A stretch of 64,000 nucleotides of DNA from Hymenobacter sp. DG01 (GCF_006352025.1 NZ_CP040937.1:242173-306172); one strand, 5' to 3'; shown: positions 35,994-44,384, counted from the stretch's first letter. Made by a program: numbers and translations. The notes: a model not told the origin generated them from the letters alone.

Positions 35994-36431
35994 CTATAGC
36001 AGGCTGAGCTGCTTGGCTTGTAGTGTGGGCGCTGGCTTCGGCGCGAAGGTGGCCGCCCATATTTGCCGCTGGTGCTGGCGGATCTGCTCCTTTCTCTCGC
36101 GCATCGTCCCGGCCTCCTGTTCGCTTAGCATGCGGCCTTTGGTTACCTGTATGAACCGGTGCAGGGCCCAAAGTTGATCGTGCAGCTCAGTGGCCAACGG
36201 ATGGGGCCGGTAACCCAATTGAGCCAGGGGTAAGGGCTGCATGTAAAAGCAGGCATCGCCACTGACAACCCGCCCCATCGTTACGAAATTGAAATTTCTC
36301 TCTACCGCGTCCCAGTCAAACCCATCAAGGGACGCATTCCAACCGTTGTGAGCAGGCAGGGGAGAAAGAGGATTTTTAACCTGAATAAGCTGAAGGGGCT
36401 CATGGCTCTGGTCGCGGCGGGAATGACTCAT
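35994..36431 (-). CDS. array protein ending in a clamp-binding-like motif
   Basis: 145 residues, no recognised domain. The N-terminal part has SLDGFDWDAVERNFNFVTMGRVVSGDACFYMQPLPLAQLG; the middle is a helix with many Arg/Gln; the last residues are QAKQLSLL. QLSLL at the extreme C terminus resembles the beta-clamp consensus QL[S/D]LF. Single-gene unit with its own motif B-like promoter and terminator. Confidence 0.55.
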   Translation of the reverse strand: MSHSRRDQSHEPLQLIQVKNPLSPLPAHNGWNASLDGFDWDAVERNFNFVTMGRVVSGDACFYMQPLPLAQLGYRPHPLATELHDQLWALHRFIQVTKGRMLSEQEAGTMRERKEQIRQHQRQIWAATFAPKPAPTLQAKQLSLL

Positions 36432-36491
36432 AACAGGGCTAGTAAATCAGACGATAAAATGGGCTAATGTGCTATACAGTATACGTAAATC

Positions 36492-36509
36492 GTTGCTGAA
36501 TATATGCAC
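36492..36509 (-). promoter_or_regulatory. motif B variant upstream of the 35994 gene
   Basis: GTTGCTGAATATATGCAC on the plus strand, three changes from the consensus, 60 bp before the ATG. Confidence 0.5.
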
Positions 36510-36566
36510 TTAAACCCCTTTATTTTCGCCATTTCGGCCACTATTTTGCTTCCCAGATCGGCTAGC

Positions 36567-36881
36567 CTACTTCTTCGGCTTGACGGGATGAAGCTCGGGC
36601 GGCAGCTGGTTGATTTCTGCGATAATATCCCGTAGCACCGTATCAACATTCTCCTTCATCAGGTCCGCCAACCGGTACACGTCGCCCAGGCTGAGCACGC
36701 TGGGATCTATCTCGGCCTTTTTAACAGTACGCGAGGCCATGCGCAGATTTTCCTGTAGGGTGCGGGATGAAAACTTGCCCGCTACAATCATCTGCTTGAA
36801 CGTCCGGCCTTTGCCGGCCGCCTTCGTGGTCTTGGCTGATGATGTGCCGGTGCCCTGGGTCTTTTTAGTAGAAGAATCCAT
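36567..36881 (-). CDS. small helix-turn-helix-like protein, candidate array regulator
   Basis: 104 residues. A Lys/Thr/Gly-rich basic start (STKKTQGTGTSSAKTTKAAGKG) precedes SSRTLQENLRMASRTVKKAEIDPSVLSLGDVYRLADLMKENVDTVLRDIIAEI, which has the spacing of a Cro/C1-type HTH (turn around LSLGDVYRLADLM). It is the only clear HTH candidate inside the array and has a motif B variant in its own promoter, consistent with autoregulation. Binding specificity is unknown. Confidence 0.55.
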   Translation of the reverse strand: MDSSTKKTQGTGTSSAKTTKAAGKGRTFKQMIVAGKFSSRTLQENLRMASRTVKKAEIDPSVLSLGDVYRLADLMKENVDTVLRDIIAEINQLPPELHPVKPKK

Positions 36882-36925
36882 AAGAGGAAAATAGGTACTG
36901 GTTGCGCAGTAGGGTGTGGTTTCGT

Positions 36926-36944
36926 GTTGTCAATTATACGCAAC
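36926..36944 (-). promoter_or_regulatory. motif B variant upstream of the HTH-like gene
   Basis: GTTGTCAATTATACGCAAC on the plus strand, 45 bp before the ATG, with terminal GTTG/CAAC symmetry. Confidence 0.6.
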
Positions 36945-36988
36945 AATTTTTGATACCGTTATTAAAAGCAACGAAAAACAGCCTTAAT

Positions 36989-37019
36989 GCCCGCGAAAGG
37001 CTGAATATCTTTCGCGGGC
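36989..37019 (-). terminator. hairpin terminator after the 37027 gene
   Basis: GCCCGCGAAAG pairs exactly with CTTTCGCGGGC around nine bases; on the minus strand ATTAAGGCTGTTTTTCG follows. Confidence 0.8.
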
Positions 37020-37026
37020 CTTTGGG

Positions 37027-37698
37027 CTACTCGCTGTCTCTAAGGCAACTGTTGCGCACGAGCAGCACATCCCCGACAATAACATCGGCTGCACCTGCCG
37101 GGCCACTGTAAACACCCAGGGGGTACACCTGGTACCAGAGGCAGGTAGCCAGCGCATTGATGGGCCGTTCTTGATACTTACCGTCCTCATTCTGCACTAG
37201 GCTGGTAGCGGCCAGCCCCTGGGCTTCGTGTTCCCCCGCCCAGGAATGCACTTCGATAAAGCCATCCACTGCCTGCTGCATTTGATCTAGGCTCAGTGCG
37301 GTAGTCAGGGCTGGCGTTATTGCCTCTACATCGCCACTCAGGCGCAAGGCCACGGCTCCAGTCTGGTTCAATGCTTTGTAGATTTGCTGGCGCTGGGTAC
37401 GGAAGAAGGCCAGCAGCTGAAAACGGTCCACGAAACCACGTTCCCCCAGCTTAAACGCATAGCCATCGTAAGAACTGGTATGAAATAGGCGGCTTGTCGT
37501 GCCACAGAGGGCAACAATCCAGGCCCCATCCCTCTCCTGTAGAAACAGGCGGGCCGGGCAATCCTGCCACTCGGCCGCCGCGTGGGGCCTCATCTGGAGG
37601 GCGTGTAGGCTAAAAAGCGGGTAAGCGGTATCAGTTCCTTTCAGGGCCGCAGCATCTAGGGCGGCGGTTTCTGCAGCGGAGCACATTGTACGGGACAT
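37027..37698 (-). CDS. array protein with C-terminal DUF3846-like domain
   Basis: 223 residues from ATG 37698; a longer frame to 37773 runs through the promoter. The C-terminal half (AVDGFIEVHSW....LVQNEDGKYQERPINALATCLW.......ADVIVGDVLLV) follows the DUF3846 pattern (GyIEvv...NEEGK..glp.N......GdvllV), found in phages and plasmids. The N-terminal half is unrecognised. Function of DUF3846 is not established. Confidence 0.6.
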   Translation of the reverse strand: MSRTMCSAAETAALDAAALKGTDTAYPLFSLHALQMRPHAAAEWQDCPARLFLQERDGAWIVALCGTTSRLFHTSSYDGYAFKLGERGFVDRFQLLAFFRTQRQQIYKALNQTGAVALRLSGDVEAITPALTTALSLDQMQQAVDGFIEVHSWAGEHEAQGLAATSLVQNEDGKYQERPINALATCLWYQVYPLGVYSGPAGAADVIVGDVLLVRNSCLRDSE

Positions 37699-37716
37699 AA
37701 GCAAGGGTAAAAGAGG

Positions 37717-37797
37717 GTTGCGTTGTACTTTGTAAACGATAAAACCGGCCCTTTTGTTAATAAATAGCAACAAAAAGCCGGTTTATTTCGCCCTATC
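37717..37797 (-). promoter_or_regulatory. array promoter module for the 37027 gene
   Basis: GTTGCGTTGTACTTTG, about 35 bp, then AATAAATAGCAACAAAAAGCC on the plus strand. The GCAACAAAAA element is shared by nearly all modules. Confidence 0.65.
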
Positions 37798-37842
37798 GCA
37801 CTTTTAGCATATCGCGCCTATTCCTTTCCTACCGGTCAGGAG

Positions 37843-39186
37843 TCAGCCCGTAATCTGTTTTCTGCCCGCTTGCCCTTGTTCTTTCAGGTAGTTATCCAAT
37901 ACAGCCTCAATGCTGGTATCAAGGCCCCGGCGAGTTTTCAGCAAGGACTTCGTTTTCATCACCTGCATTACCTGCTCGATGAGCACGGCATGTTCCGGGG
38001 CATCAGCGCAAACTTCCTGCAGCAGCTCGTGCTGCTCGTGGCTACGGCTTCGCTGGGTGGCTTCCGGCATGGCCACGGGGTAGATGCTATTGTAGATGCC
38101 GGCAACAGAGTGGCTAAACAGGCCGTCGCGGTGCCATAACGCCTGAATAGTTACCAGATCCTGGTAGCTGAGAAAGCTCATGGACTCGTCCACTTCCTGT
38201 TGTATGTTGTACTGGGCCTGCAGCAGCCGCCGTAGAATTTCGGCTCGGGTTTCCGCCAGGTAGGGGCCCCAGGCTTCCTCGCGCACGTAGCCCCGCCGCA
38301 ATTCCTTCTGCCGGTAGGTTGCCGGCGTATCGCGGGCCTCAATGAGAAAGTTGCGCAGGTCTGCCAGCGGTTCCATCCACGTTTCCCCGTTCTGAATCAG
38401 GCCTTCCATGCTTTTGTCTCGGGCCACGACCGTACATACCCAGCACCCGAACCGGCTTTTACCACAGGAAGCGCTTTGCGTGTCGATTACCAAGGGGCAA
38501 TCCTCATCAACCGACGCATTACGGTATAGCGTAATCAGCTCCTTATGGCTACCGCCCCAGGGCGGGGCTACCTGGCTCAGGTACTGCCACAGCTCCGGAG
38601 TCTGCACGTCCCGGATGGGCGCAAATACCGCTGCGTTGGGCAGAACGTGCTTCCGGAGCCGCTGGCCATGGATGGCATGTTTCTTCATTGACTGCGCCCG
38701 CTTGGCGCTTTCTGCCTCGCGGGTACCCAGCAGAATGATTACCTCGCCCGCGCTACTGATTTTACCTTGAATAAAGCGGGTGGTCGGATTGATCTTCAAC
38801 CGGTCTGTGCACCAGCGAAAACGCGTATCAGGTGCCGGATAGCCCAACCCGATCAGCTTGGCCCAGAACGTTTCCTGCAGCTGGGGCAGGGTCCGCTGCA
38901 CAATAAAGGGCAGGTCCTGTTGCCGGGCTGCCGCCTCGATACGCTGGAGCTGGCGTTCTACAAACTGTGCTATGCGCGGGTTTTCCACCTTTGTGTCATT
39001 GCACACCACGTAAACCGGCCGGTGCCGGGCTTCGGCCGGCAGCTTGGCAATCGAGCGCCAGGCCAGTTGCAGCAGCATAGTGGAATCCTTGCCGCCGCTG
39101 AAGCCCAAAATCCAGGGCCGGTTGTTATCGGCCATCAGGTACTGATCCTGTAACTCGGCTTCGATATAGGGGAGGTTAAGGCTCAT
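37843..39186 (-). CDS. orphan DndC-like phosphorothioation sulfurtransferase
   Basis: 447 residues. A PP-loop SGGKDS at residues 30-35 in WILGFSGGKDSTMLLQLAW, then VYVVCNDTKVENPRI, FWAKLIGLGYPAPDTRFRWCTDRLKI, GEVIILLGTREAESAKRA and CGKSRFGCWVCTVVARDKSM with the Cys ligands of an Fe-S cluster. The arrangement matches DndC, which inserts sulfur into the DNA backbone together with DndA, B, D and E. None of those partners is in the window. It could depend on chromosomal partners, modify DNA or nucleotides differently, or interfere with host dnd-type restriction. It follows the 39214 gene after 27 bp in one operon. Confidence 0.8.
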   Translation of the reverse strand: MSLNLPYIEAELQDQYLMADNNRPWILGFSGGKDSTMLLQLAWRSIAKLPAEARHRPVYVVCNDTKVENPRIAQFVERQLQRIEAAARQQDLPFIVQRTLPQLQETFWAKLIGLGYPAPDTRFRWCTDRLKINPTTRFIQGKISSAGEVIILLGTREAESAKRAQSMKKHAIHGQRLRKHVLPNAAVFAPIRDVQTPELWQYLSQVAPPWGGSHKELITLYRNASVDEDCPLVIDTQSASCGKSRFGCWVCTVVARDKSMEGLIQNGETWMEPLADLRNFLIEARDTPATYRQKELRRGYVREEAWGPYLAETRAEILRRLLQAQYNIQQEVDESMSFLSYQDLVTIQALWHRDGLFSHSVAGIYNSIYPVAMPEATQRSRSHEQHELLQEVCADAPEHAVLIEQVMQVMKTKSLLKTRRGLDTSIEAVLDNYLKEQGQAGRKQITG

Positions 39187-39213
39187 AAAGGGGACGTAAG
39201 AAAGGCGTGAGAT

Positions 39214-39648
39214 TTAGCACTGGGCATAACTGGGATCTTCCGGGCTAGCGTCGGCATCGAATACCTCGTGCTCATCACTTTCCGGGCACTCCAGCATGCT
39301 TTCTCCTTCCGGCCCATATGCCAGGTCGATCAGGGTGCACAGGCCGCTGACGGCCTCGATTAAGCTGCAAAAGCGCTGCACCCGGGCGGCCGGAACCTCG
39401 TCTTTGCCCAAGTGATCTACCCGGCCCACCTTGATAGCCTGTATCAACTCCTGCTCGTCGTGGGCAAAGTCCGGCCCGGCCACAAAGTAGCAGGCTCCCC
39501 AGCGCAGGATATACCCCAGCAGCTGCAGGGGGCCATCCTGATCGGGGGCACCGGCATTATACTGCACCCGGCGCCCTTCACCCAAAGGAATAGGAGCATA
39601 GAATTCCTGCTCGATGCTGAGGCGCGACGGCCGTAGGATGATAGTCAT
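39214..39648 (-). CDS. unrecognised acidic array protein upstream of DndC-like gene
   Basis: 144 residues from ATG 39648 (ATG 39666 is an alternative). No family recognised: LQLLGYILRWGACYFVAGPDFAHDEQELIQAIKVGRVDHLGKDEVPAARVQRFCSLIEAV suggests a compact mixed fold, with an acidic C terminus. First gene of the operon that ends with the DndC-like gene. Confidence 0.55.
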   Translation of the reverse strand: MTIILRPSRLSIEQEFYAPIPLGEGRRVQYNAGAPDQDGPLQLLGYILRWGACYFVAGPDFAHDEQELIQAIKVGRVDHLGKDEVPAARVQRFCSLIEAVSGLCTLIDLAYGPEGESMLECPESDEHEVFDADASPEDPSYAQC

Positions 39649-39677
39649 GGCGGAGGTGAATAACATGGGGCAACACT

Positions 39678-39695
39678 GTTGCTATTTATACGCAC
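39678..39695 (-). promoter_or_regulatory. motif B, perfect copy, DndC-like operon promoter
   Basis: GTTGCTATTTATACGCAC on the plus strand. A second pair GTTGCTAA/TTAGCAAC spans 39709-39736, so three half-sites can form alternative hairpins. Confidence 0.8.
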
Positions 39696-39737
39696 CTGTC
39701 GCCGCTACCGTTGCTAATTTTGCATACATTTAGCAAC

Positions 39738-39763
39738 AAAAAAAGGCCCTTGCGGACCTTTTA
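39738..39763 (-). terminator. hairpin terminator after the 39777 gene
   Basis: AAAAGGCC pairs with GGACCTTTT; the minus-strand T-run TTTTTTTG runs straight into the GTTGCTA half-site of the next promoter. Confidence 0.65.
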
Positions 39764-39776
39764 ACCCCCATCGCCC

Positions 39777-40058
39777 TTATTCTTCTTCCTCGCCTCTAAT
39801 TTCTAAAAACGCTGATTCCGCCTCCTCTTCCTGAGGGCCGTTAGGGAGCTGTTGTTTTCCTCCTCCATAGCGGATAGGGGTTGGCCGATCCTCCCAGGCC
39901 TGCGTCTCGTACCCACATTCCCCGCAGGCCACATACCACAGAATGCAAAGTGGAAAATGAGCGGACAACCCAATTACCTGATGCAACATAGGCTCCCCGC
40001 AGCGGCCGCAGTCGAGTAAACTAAGATCCGGCTCTGTTCCTGGGCTGAAGTCAAGCAT
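39777..40058 (-). CDS. zinc-ribbon protein, Lar-like
   Basis: 93 residues. Two CxxC knuckles (LLDCGRCGEPM and VACGECGYETQAWED) followed by a Trp resemble the Lar family, whose E. coli Rac-prophage member alleviates restriction by boosting modification. The acidic C-terminal tail (EEEEAESAFLEIRGEEEE) is unlike Lar. Last gene of a four-gene operon; its ATG overlaps the previous gene by eight bases. Confidence 0.55.
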   Translation of the reverse strand: MLDFSPGTEPDLSLLDCGRCGEPMLHQVIGLSAHFPLCILWYVACGECGYETQAWEDRPTPIRYGGGKQQLPNGPQEEEAESAFLEIRGEEEE

Positions 40059-40425
40059 GAGCGGCGGCCGGCGTCACGGTCAGCAACTGGCTGACCTGGT
40101 ACAAAAACTCACCCCGCTCTTTAAATACCTGGGGTGCTGGTGGGCCTCCGTGCTCCAGTTGCATCCTCGCGGCCCCGGCTGAATTCTGGTAAACGGCCGC
40201 GACGTGGGTATATAGTCGGCCAATCAGGTAAACCTGCGTCGCCAGATCCACCGGCTCACTAACGGCCTCCAGCGCCCGGCTCAGCAGGCGGGATTGCTCG
40301 GAGTTGGCTAACATGGTTGCCAGAAAAGCCGCGCTTCGGGCCTGTTCCCGGGTACGCTCCAGCATGGAACGATCCTGTTGCAGAATCAGGGCCGCATCAG
40401 TAGGGGAGGGGAGGAGAGTTGCCAT
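40051..40425 (-). CDS. helical array protein, unrecognised
   Basis: 124 residues, almost all helix (LILQQDRSMLERTREQARSAAFLATMLANSEQSRLLSRALEAV). No motif identified. Overlaps the Lar-like gene, so translationally coupled. Confidence 0.55.
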   Translation of the reverse strand: MATLLPSPTDAALILQQDRSMLERTREQARSAAFLATMLANSEQSRLLSRALEAVSEPVDLATQVYLIGRLYTHVAAVYQNSAGAARMQLEHGGPPAPQVFKERGEFLYQVSQLLTVTPAAAHA

Positions 40426-40449
40426 GGGCGGTAAGGGATAAAAGCGGCA

Positions 40450-40806
40450 CTATTTGAGCAGCTCGATGAAAGCAAAGCAGGCCAGGATAAATATGCCCGC
40501 CAGCATCAGGCCACTCAGCACGAAAGGAGCCGGCGAAGCCAGATCCAGATAACGCAGCTTAGAGGGACTGGGCTGGGGCTCAGCAGTCGGGCTGGTTTCC
40601 ACGGGTGAAACTTGGGAAACAACCTGCTGAAGCTGCTCTATCAACTGCGGAGGCAGATGGGGCTGAAAGCTGGTGTGGGGACGTGGGGCTGCCGTTGAGG
40701 GGTGCTGCAGGGGGGATGCTGTTCGGCGGGAAGCCTTGGGCCGGTAGCCGGTGCTTTGCGCGCCGAGTAATGGGCGGGGCCTGGGTGTGTAGTTAAATAG
40801 TCCCAT
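40450..40806 (-). CDS. Pro-rich tail-anchored membrane protein
   Basis: 118 residues. A Pro/Ser/Gln-rich soluble region ends in one membrane helix (FVLSGLMLAGIFILACFAFIELL) at the C terminus, giving a tail-anchored topology. No family recognised. Confidence 0.55.
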   Translation of the reverse strand: MGLFNYTPRPRPLLGAQSTGYRPKASRRTASPLQHPSTAAPRPHTSFQPHLPPQLIEQLQQVVSQVSPVETSPTAEPQPSPSKLRYLDLASPAPFVLSGLMLAGIFILACFAFIELLK

Positions 40807-40836
40807 CAGGGGTAAGAGTAGTTAGGGGACGGAATG

Positions 40837-41247
40837 CTAGTACACACTATCGCCTCGTTCGTCGTCGCATTCGTCCTCCGGATCGCCAGCCGTTACAAAG
40901 TCGTCGTAAGGGCCCCGGCTTGCCTCGTAGCGGTCGGCATTAGCCAGCATTGCGGCCTGCTCCTGAACGTGAAGGGTAGTCATTTGCTCGGCATAGGCCG
41001 CCTGAGCCTGGGGAGTGTTTTGCTCAATCAGATACCGGGTCAGCTCCAGTTGCTCCCCCATCCAGACCAAGATGCGACGCAAAATGGTTGAATCCTCCTC
41101 GGGTTCCTCCAGGCTCCGGTTTCTCTCCAAATAGTACTCAACCAGTGCCTCTGCGCTGATATGGGGCTCCCATTGACCTTCTTCTCCCTCCTTATAACGG
41201 GCCCCGATCTGAGTAAGTAATACAGATGACTTATCCTCAAAATTCAT
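40837..41247 (-). CDS. acidic array protein heading a four-gene operon
   Basis: 136 residues, strongly acidic (EEGEEGQWEPHISAEALVEYYLERNRSLEEPEEDSTILRRILVWMGEQLEL, ending GDPEDECDDERGDSVY). The charge is typical of DNA-mimic proteins, including anti-restriction ones, but I see no specific family match. It is first behind a perfect motif B promoter. Confidence 0.55.
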   Translation of the reverse strand: MNFEDKSSVLLTQIGARYKEGEEGQWEPHISAEALVEYYLERNRSLEEPEEDSTILRRILVWMGEQLELTRYLIEQNTPQAQAAYAEQMTTLHVQEQAAMLANADRYEASRGPYDDFVTAGDPEDECDDERGDSVY

Positions 41248-41266
41248 AGCTGTACGGCTTCTTTTT

Positions 41267-41284
41267 GTTGCTATTTATACGCAC
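41267..41284 (-). promoter_or_regulatory. motif B, perfect copy, promoter of the 40837-39777 operon
   Basis: GTTGCTATTTATACGCAC, 20 bp before the ATG. TAGTTGCTGCTAAACGGCAAC lies 12 bp further upstream as a second half-site cluster. Confidence 0.8.
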
Positions 41285-41333
41285 AATACACGGTATAGTT
41301 GCTGCTAAACGGCAACACAAAGTACGGAATTAA

Positions 41334-41353
41334 TGCGATTAAATTTATTCGCA
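41334..41353. promoter_or_regulatory. motif A palindrome, copy 10
   Basis: TGCGATTAAATTTATTCGCA, with complete TGCGA/TCGCA ends, 70 bp before the exported-protein gene at 41423 and close to the divergent motif B promoter. Confidence 0.8.
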
Positions 41354-41422
41354 TAAGGGATATACTTTGTAGATTTAACCCGCTTTAACTCGCTGGTTTC
41401 ACCATTTTTCAACATACTCTCT

Positions 41423-42613
41423 ATGCACTTGAAACTACTCTCTGCCGTGGCCTGCCTACTGGCAGGCTCCTCCCTGAGCGCCCGGGCTCAGCTGGCCAAT
41501 GATGAAAGGGCCTCCGCTCAGGCGTTAGTTCTTGATTCCACCGGCCGCACTTCGCTGGCCACATCAAACGTGGGCGCGACGGCTTCTGACCTACCGGCGT
41601 TGTCCTGCGGTGGCCCGGCCGCGCCAAAGGATGTATGGTATAGCGTACTGGTACCTGCTTCCGGCTCGCTTACCGTCTCAACCGCTGGCATTGCCGGCAG
41701 CCCCTTTACGGATACCGTGCTCGAAGTCTATGCCTCGCGCAATGGCCAACTCGTGCCGTTGGGCTGTAATGATGATTACAGCGTGACGGATCATTTTTCC
41801 TCCCTGACTGTTTCCGGCCAGCCGGGGGGCAGTACTCTGCTGCTGCGCGTGTATGGGTTCGGTAATGTATCCGGCGCTTTCACGGTCCAGGCCAGTGAGC
41901 CTCAGCTATTGGTAAATGATGAATGTGCCGGTGCCATTGCGCTGCCGGTGGACGGCTCCTGCAGCGTTATCATGGCCACTAATGCCGGCGCTTCGGCCTC
42001 CGCGGTGGCGCACCCTACCGGTGGAATTCAGTCCGTAAGTCCTATTCTCAACGATGTATGGTTTAGCCTGCTGGTGCCCGCCTCTGGACAAGTGGCCGTC
42101 ACTACCTCCAGCGTACCTGGCTCCAGCCTGCAGGATACGGGCCTGATTCTTTATACTGGTACGCCCGATAAGCTGACCCAGATTGCCAGCAATGATGATC
42201 AGTCGCCCACCAACTATTTTTCCGGGGCTCAGGCCTCCGGTCTGACGCCGGGCACGATGGTATACGCACGGGTTTGGAGCGTCAATCTGACGCTAACCGG
42301 GCAGTTCGGTATCTGCGCGGCTAATCCGTCGGCCCTGGTTGCGGCTTCTCGCCTGACAAAACTTCCCCTGCAGGTTTCGCCAATGCCGGCCCGTGAGACT
42401 CTGAGCATTCAGCTGCCTTCGCTGACCGATCAGCGCAGTGCTCAGGTTTCGCTGAGAAACACGCAGGGGCAGGTGGTAAAGCTTCGCCTGATCAGCCTGA
42501 AATCAACGGAAACGCCGACCCTGCTCAATGTGGCCGACTTGCCGGCTGGGATTTATACCCTACGCCTGCAGACTGGTAGTATTACCGGTACCCACAAAGT
42601 AGTAATTGAATAA
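41423..42613 (+). CDS. secreted protein with two pre-sorting repeats and T9SS signal
   Basis: 396 residues. A signal peptide ends SARAQ. Two beta domains of about 140 residues are clearly duplicated (KDVWYSVLVPASGSLTVSTAG and NDVWFSLLVPASGQVAVTTSS, each later with a CNDD or SNDDQS motif). The end (LQVSPMPARETLSIQLPS....LPAGIYTLRLQTGSITGTHKVVIE) is a type A T9SS sorting domain. It should be displayed on or released from the cell surface. One of four plus-strand genes embedded in the minus-strand array. Confidence 0.85.
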   Translation: MHLKLLSAVACLLAGSSLSARAQLANDERASAQALVLDSTGRTSLATSNVGATASDLPALSCGGPAAPKDVWYSVLVPASGSLTVSTAGIAGSPFTDTVLEVYASRNGQLVPLGCNDDYSVTDHFSSLTVSGQPGGSTLLLRVYGFGNVSGAFTVQASEPQLLVNDECAGAIALPVDGSCSVIMATNAGASASAVAHPTGGIQSVSPILNDVWFSLLVPASGQVAVTTSSVPGSSLQDTGLILYTGTPDKLTQIASNDDQSPTNYFSGAQASGLTPGTMVYARVWSVNLTLTGQFGICAANPSALVAASRLTKLPLQVSPMPARETLSIQLPSLTDQRSAQVSLRNTQGQVVKLRLISLKSTETPTLLNVADLPAGIYTLRLQTGSITGTHKVVIE

Positions 42614-42626
42614 GGTTCTACGTGGC

Positions 42627-42660
42627 AAAGAGCCGCCCCGAGTGACCGGGGCGGCTCTTT
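42627..42660. terminator. bidirectional terminator between 41423 and 42682 genes
   Basis: AAAGAGCCGCCCCG pairs with CGGGGCGGCTCTTT around a six-base loop, with T-runs in both directions. Confidence 0.9.
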
Positions 42661-42681
42661 GTATTTCTGGAGAAAGCAGGC

Positions 42682-43395
42682 CTAAGCCGCCGCGTGCACG
42701 TCTCTGCCGAACACGTACTGAGCGCGTGGGGACTGCTGGAATTTGGCGGGCACCTTCTCGAAGTCCGCTACGATGCCTAGGAAGCCTTCAGCGTGGAAAT
42801 ATCCCTTAACAGTGGCTTTGCCGCTCAGCCCGCCCGGACGGCTAACCATCAGGGCCTTTCCTACTTCGGGCACCTGCCCTTCTCCGGACCAGTAAAGGCC
42901 CCCGGGCAAGGCACTCAGGCGGGGGGCTTCGGCCCACATTGGCGTCGGGGCTGTGCGCTGGGCGTGCTTATCGCGGCGCAGCTGGTTGGCCGTGCGCAAA
43001 CGGGCATGCTTCTCGGCCGACATACGCCGGGCGGGACGGTAAGAAAGACGGGTTTTTGGGCAGGGTGTCTGTTGCACCTCGCTGGCCACCTCAGGGGCAA
43101 GAGCTTCTACGGCCTCGGGCTGCGCAACCGGCGCGGCGACGGGCTCCCGCTGACCGGCCGCAACGCCCGCTACATAGGCCACTACTGCTTTGTGCCAGCG
43201 CAGCAGCTGCCAAATGTCCTGACATTGCTCCGCCTTGGTCGTGGCCAGTTCGCGTTGCGCGGCCGTTACCAGGGGACTGCTCAGGGCAAGGTGAAGCAGG
43301 TTCAGCGCGGACTGGCGGATTTCCCGAATCCGTTTACCGGCCCATGTTTCCGGCTGGTGAATATCGAGGTTTGGGGCGATGGCAGAAGCATTCAT
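42682..43395 (-). CDS. array protein with GYFH-FGR domain
   Basis: 237 residues. A helical N-terminal half is followed by a basic segment (KTRLSYRPARRMSAEKHARLRTANQLRRDKHAQR) and a C-terminal beta domain (GKALMVSRPGG..GKATVKGYFHAEGFLGIVADFEKVP........YVFGRDV). The last domain is shared with the 54303 protein (GQNVTIHMNSIGAGKVQGYFHLDGWLGVLVNVPNLP....HVYGREL). Function unknown. Confidence 0.6.
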   Translation of the reverse strand: MNASAIAPNLDIHQPETWAGKRIREIRQSALNLLHLALSSPLVTAAQRELATTKAEQCQDIWQLLRWHKAVVAYVAGVAAGQREPVAAPVAQPEAVEALAPEVASEVQQTPCPKTRLSYRPARRMSAEKHARLRTANQLRRDKHAQRTAPTPMWAEAPRLSALPGGLYWSGEGQVPEVGKALMVSRPGGLSGKATVKGYFHAEGFLGIVADFEKVPAKFQQSPRAQYVFGRDVHAAA

Positions 43396-43425
43396 GGCAG
43401 TAGGAAAAGGCGGTTGAGGTTGCTT

Positions 43426-43450
43426 GCGTTGTAATATGTTATACGTTTTG
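43426..43450 (-). promoter_or_regulatory. array promoter module variant for the 42682 gene
   Basis: GCGTTGTAATATGTTATACG on the plus strand, followed downstream by CAAAAAACAGCC and CCCCCAACCGCCCACC as in other modules. The remaining 43540-43814 contains no gene I support. Confidence 0.6.
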
Positions 43451-43814
43451 CCTCTCCTGGCCGATGCCTTTTAGGGTCAAAAAACAGCCCTAATTGCACC
43501 CAAACAGGCTTTTGCCCCCAACCGCCCACCCTTGCTATGGGCAACTTCATACTGGCGCTAGGTGCCCCCAGCACCCTTACGCCATCCATCCCCGAAATCA
43601 CAAAAACGCAAGAAGTGCTATATAAAAAATTTACTGCCGGCGTTGTTTTTAATATGCAGTCTAACGTGCTTTGTTGCCAATTAACAACTGTAAATCGGGC
43701 CGCAGAATGGTTTCAAGGGGGTTTTAGTGCCTACGCCCGATAAGATTGCTTGGTGGTTTTCCTGCTTTATTTCGTATTCTCACACGCTCGTTCTACCTGT
43801 TCTCCGCTTGCACT

Positions 43815-44384
43815 ATGAAAAAATACTTACTGTTTTCGCTCCTGGCCGCTGCCAGCTGCGGATCACCAACGGCGGAAAATAGCCAGACTACGGACCAGAC
43901 CTCTACCGCTGCGGCGGCGGCTTCGCCTGTCATAGATGAGAAAAACGGATTCCGGGAACTGCACTTTGGCCAGGATCTGAGTACCGTAGAAGATCTGGTG
44001 GCCATGCCAGGTCGGGACTATGTAGCTATTAAGGACTACCAAAAGAAGCCCGACAAGGAAAAGCTTCAGGTAGGCAACGCCCAGATTCAGGATATTACCT
44101 ACGGCTTCTACAAAAACAAGCTGGTGCGCGTCTCCCTGACGGCCCTGGGCGATAACACCGACAAGCTGTTGAATGCGGCTATAGGCCTTTACGGTGAGCC
44201 CATGCAGGATAAGCAGGTTCCTGCCCCCGGCCGGGCTTACTGGTGGGTGGGGGAGAAAGTAATCGGGTCTTACCAGGAAACCGGCCGCGAAGGAAAACGC
44301 GGCTACCTGGTACTAAGCGATAAGGCCGCCGCGGCTGAAGCGGAGAAAGCGCCGGCCAACGAAAGCGGGGTGGCCGACCTCTAG
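43815..44384 (+). CDS. secreted lipoprotein
   Basis: 189 residues from ATG 43815. MKKYLLFSLLAAASC carries a lipobox with the lipidated Cys at residue 15. A Ser/Thr/Ala linker is followed by a globular domain (FRELHFGQDLSTVEDLV....QDITYGFYKNKLVRVSLTALG......LYGEP), reminiscent of small SmpA-like or stand-alone periplasmic lipoproteins. Function unknown. A plus-strand gene inside the array. Confidence 0.75.
   Translation: MKKYLLFSLLAAASCGSPTAENSQTTDQTSTAAAAASPVIDEKNGFRELHFGQDLSTVEDLVAMPGRDYVAIKDYQKKPDKEKLQVGNAQIQDITYGFYKNKLVRVSLTALGDNTDKLLNAAIGLYGEPMQDKQVPAPGRAYWWVGEKVIGSYQETGREGKRGYLVLSDKAAAAEAEKAPANESGVADL

Noticed and set aside
43537..43743. Plus-strand frame of 68 codons before the lipoprotein gene
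   Set aside because: It runs through the promoter-module region and shows no protein-like pattern; the lipoprotein has its own better start at 43815.
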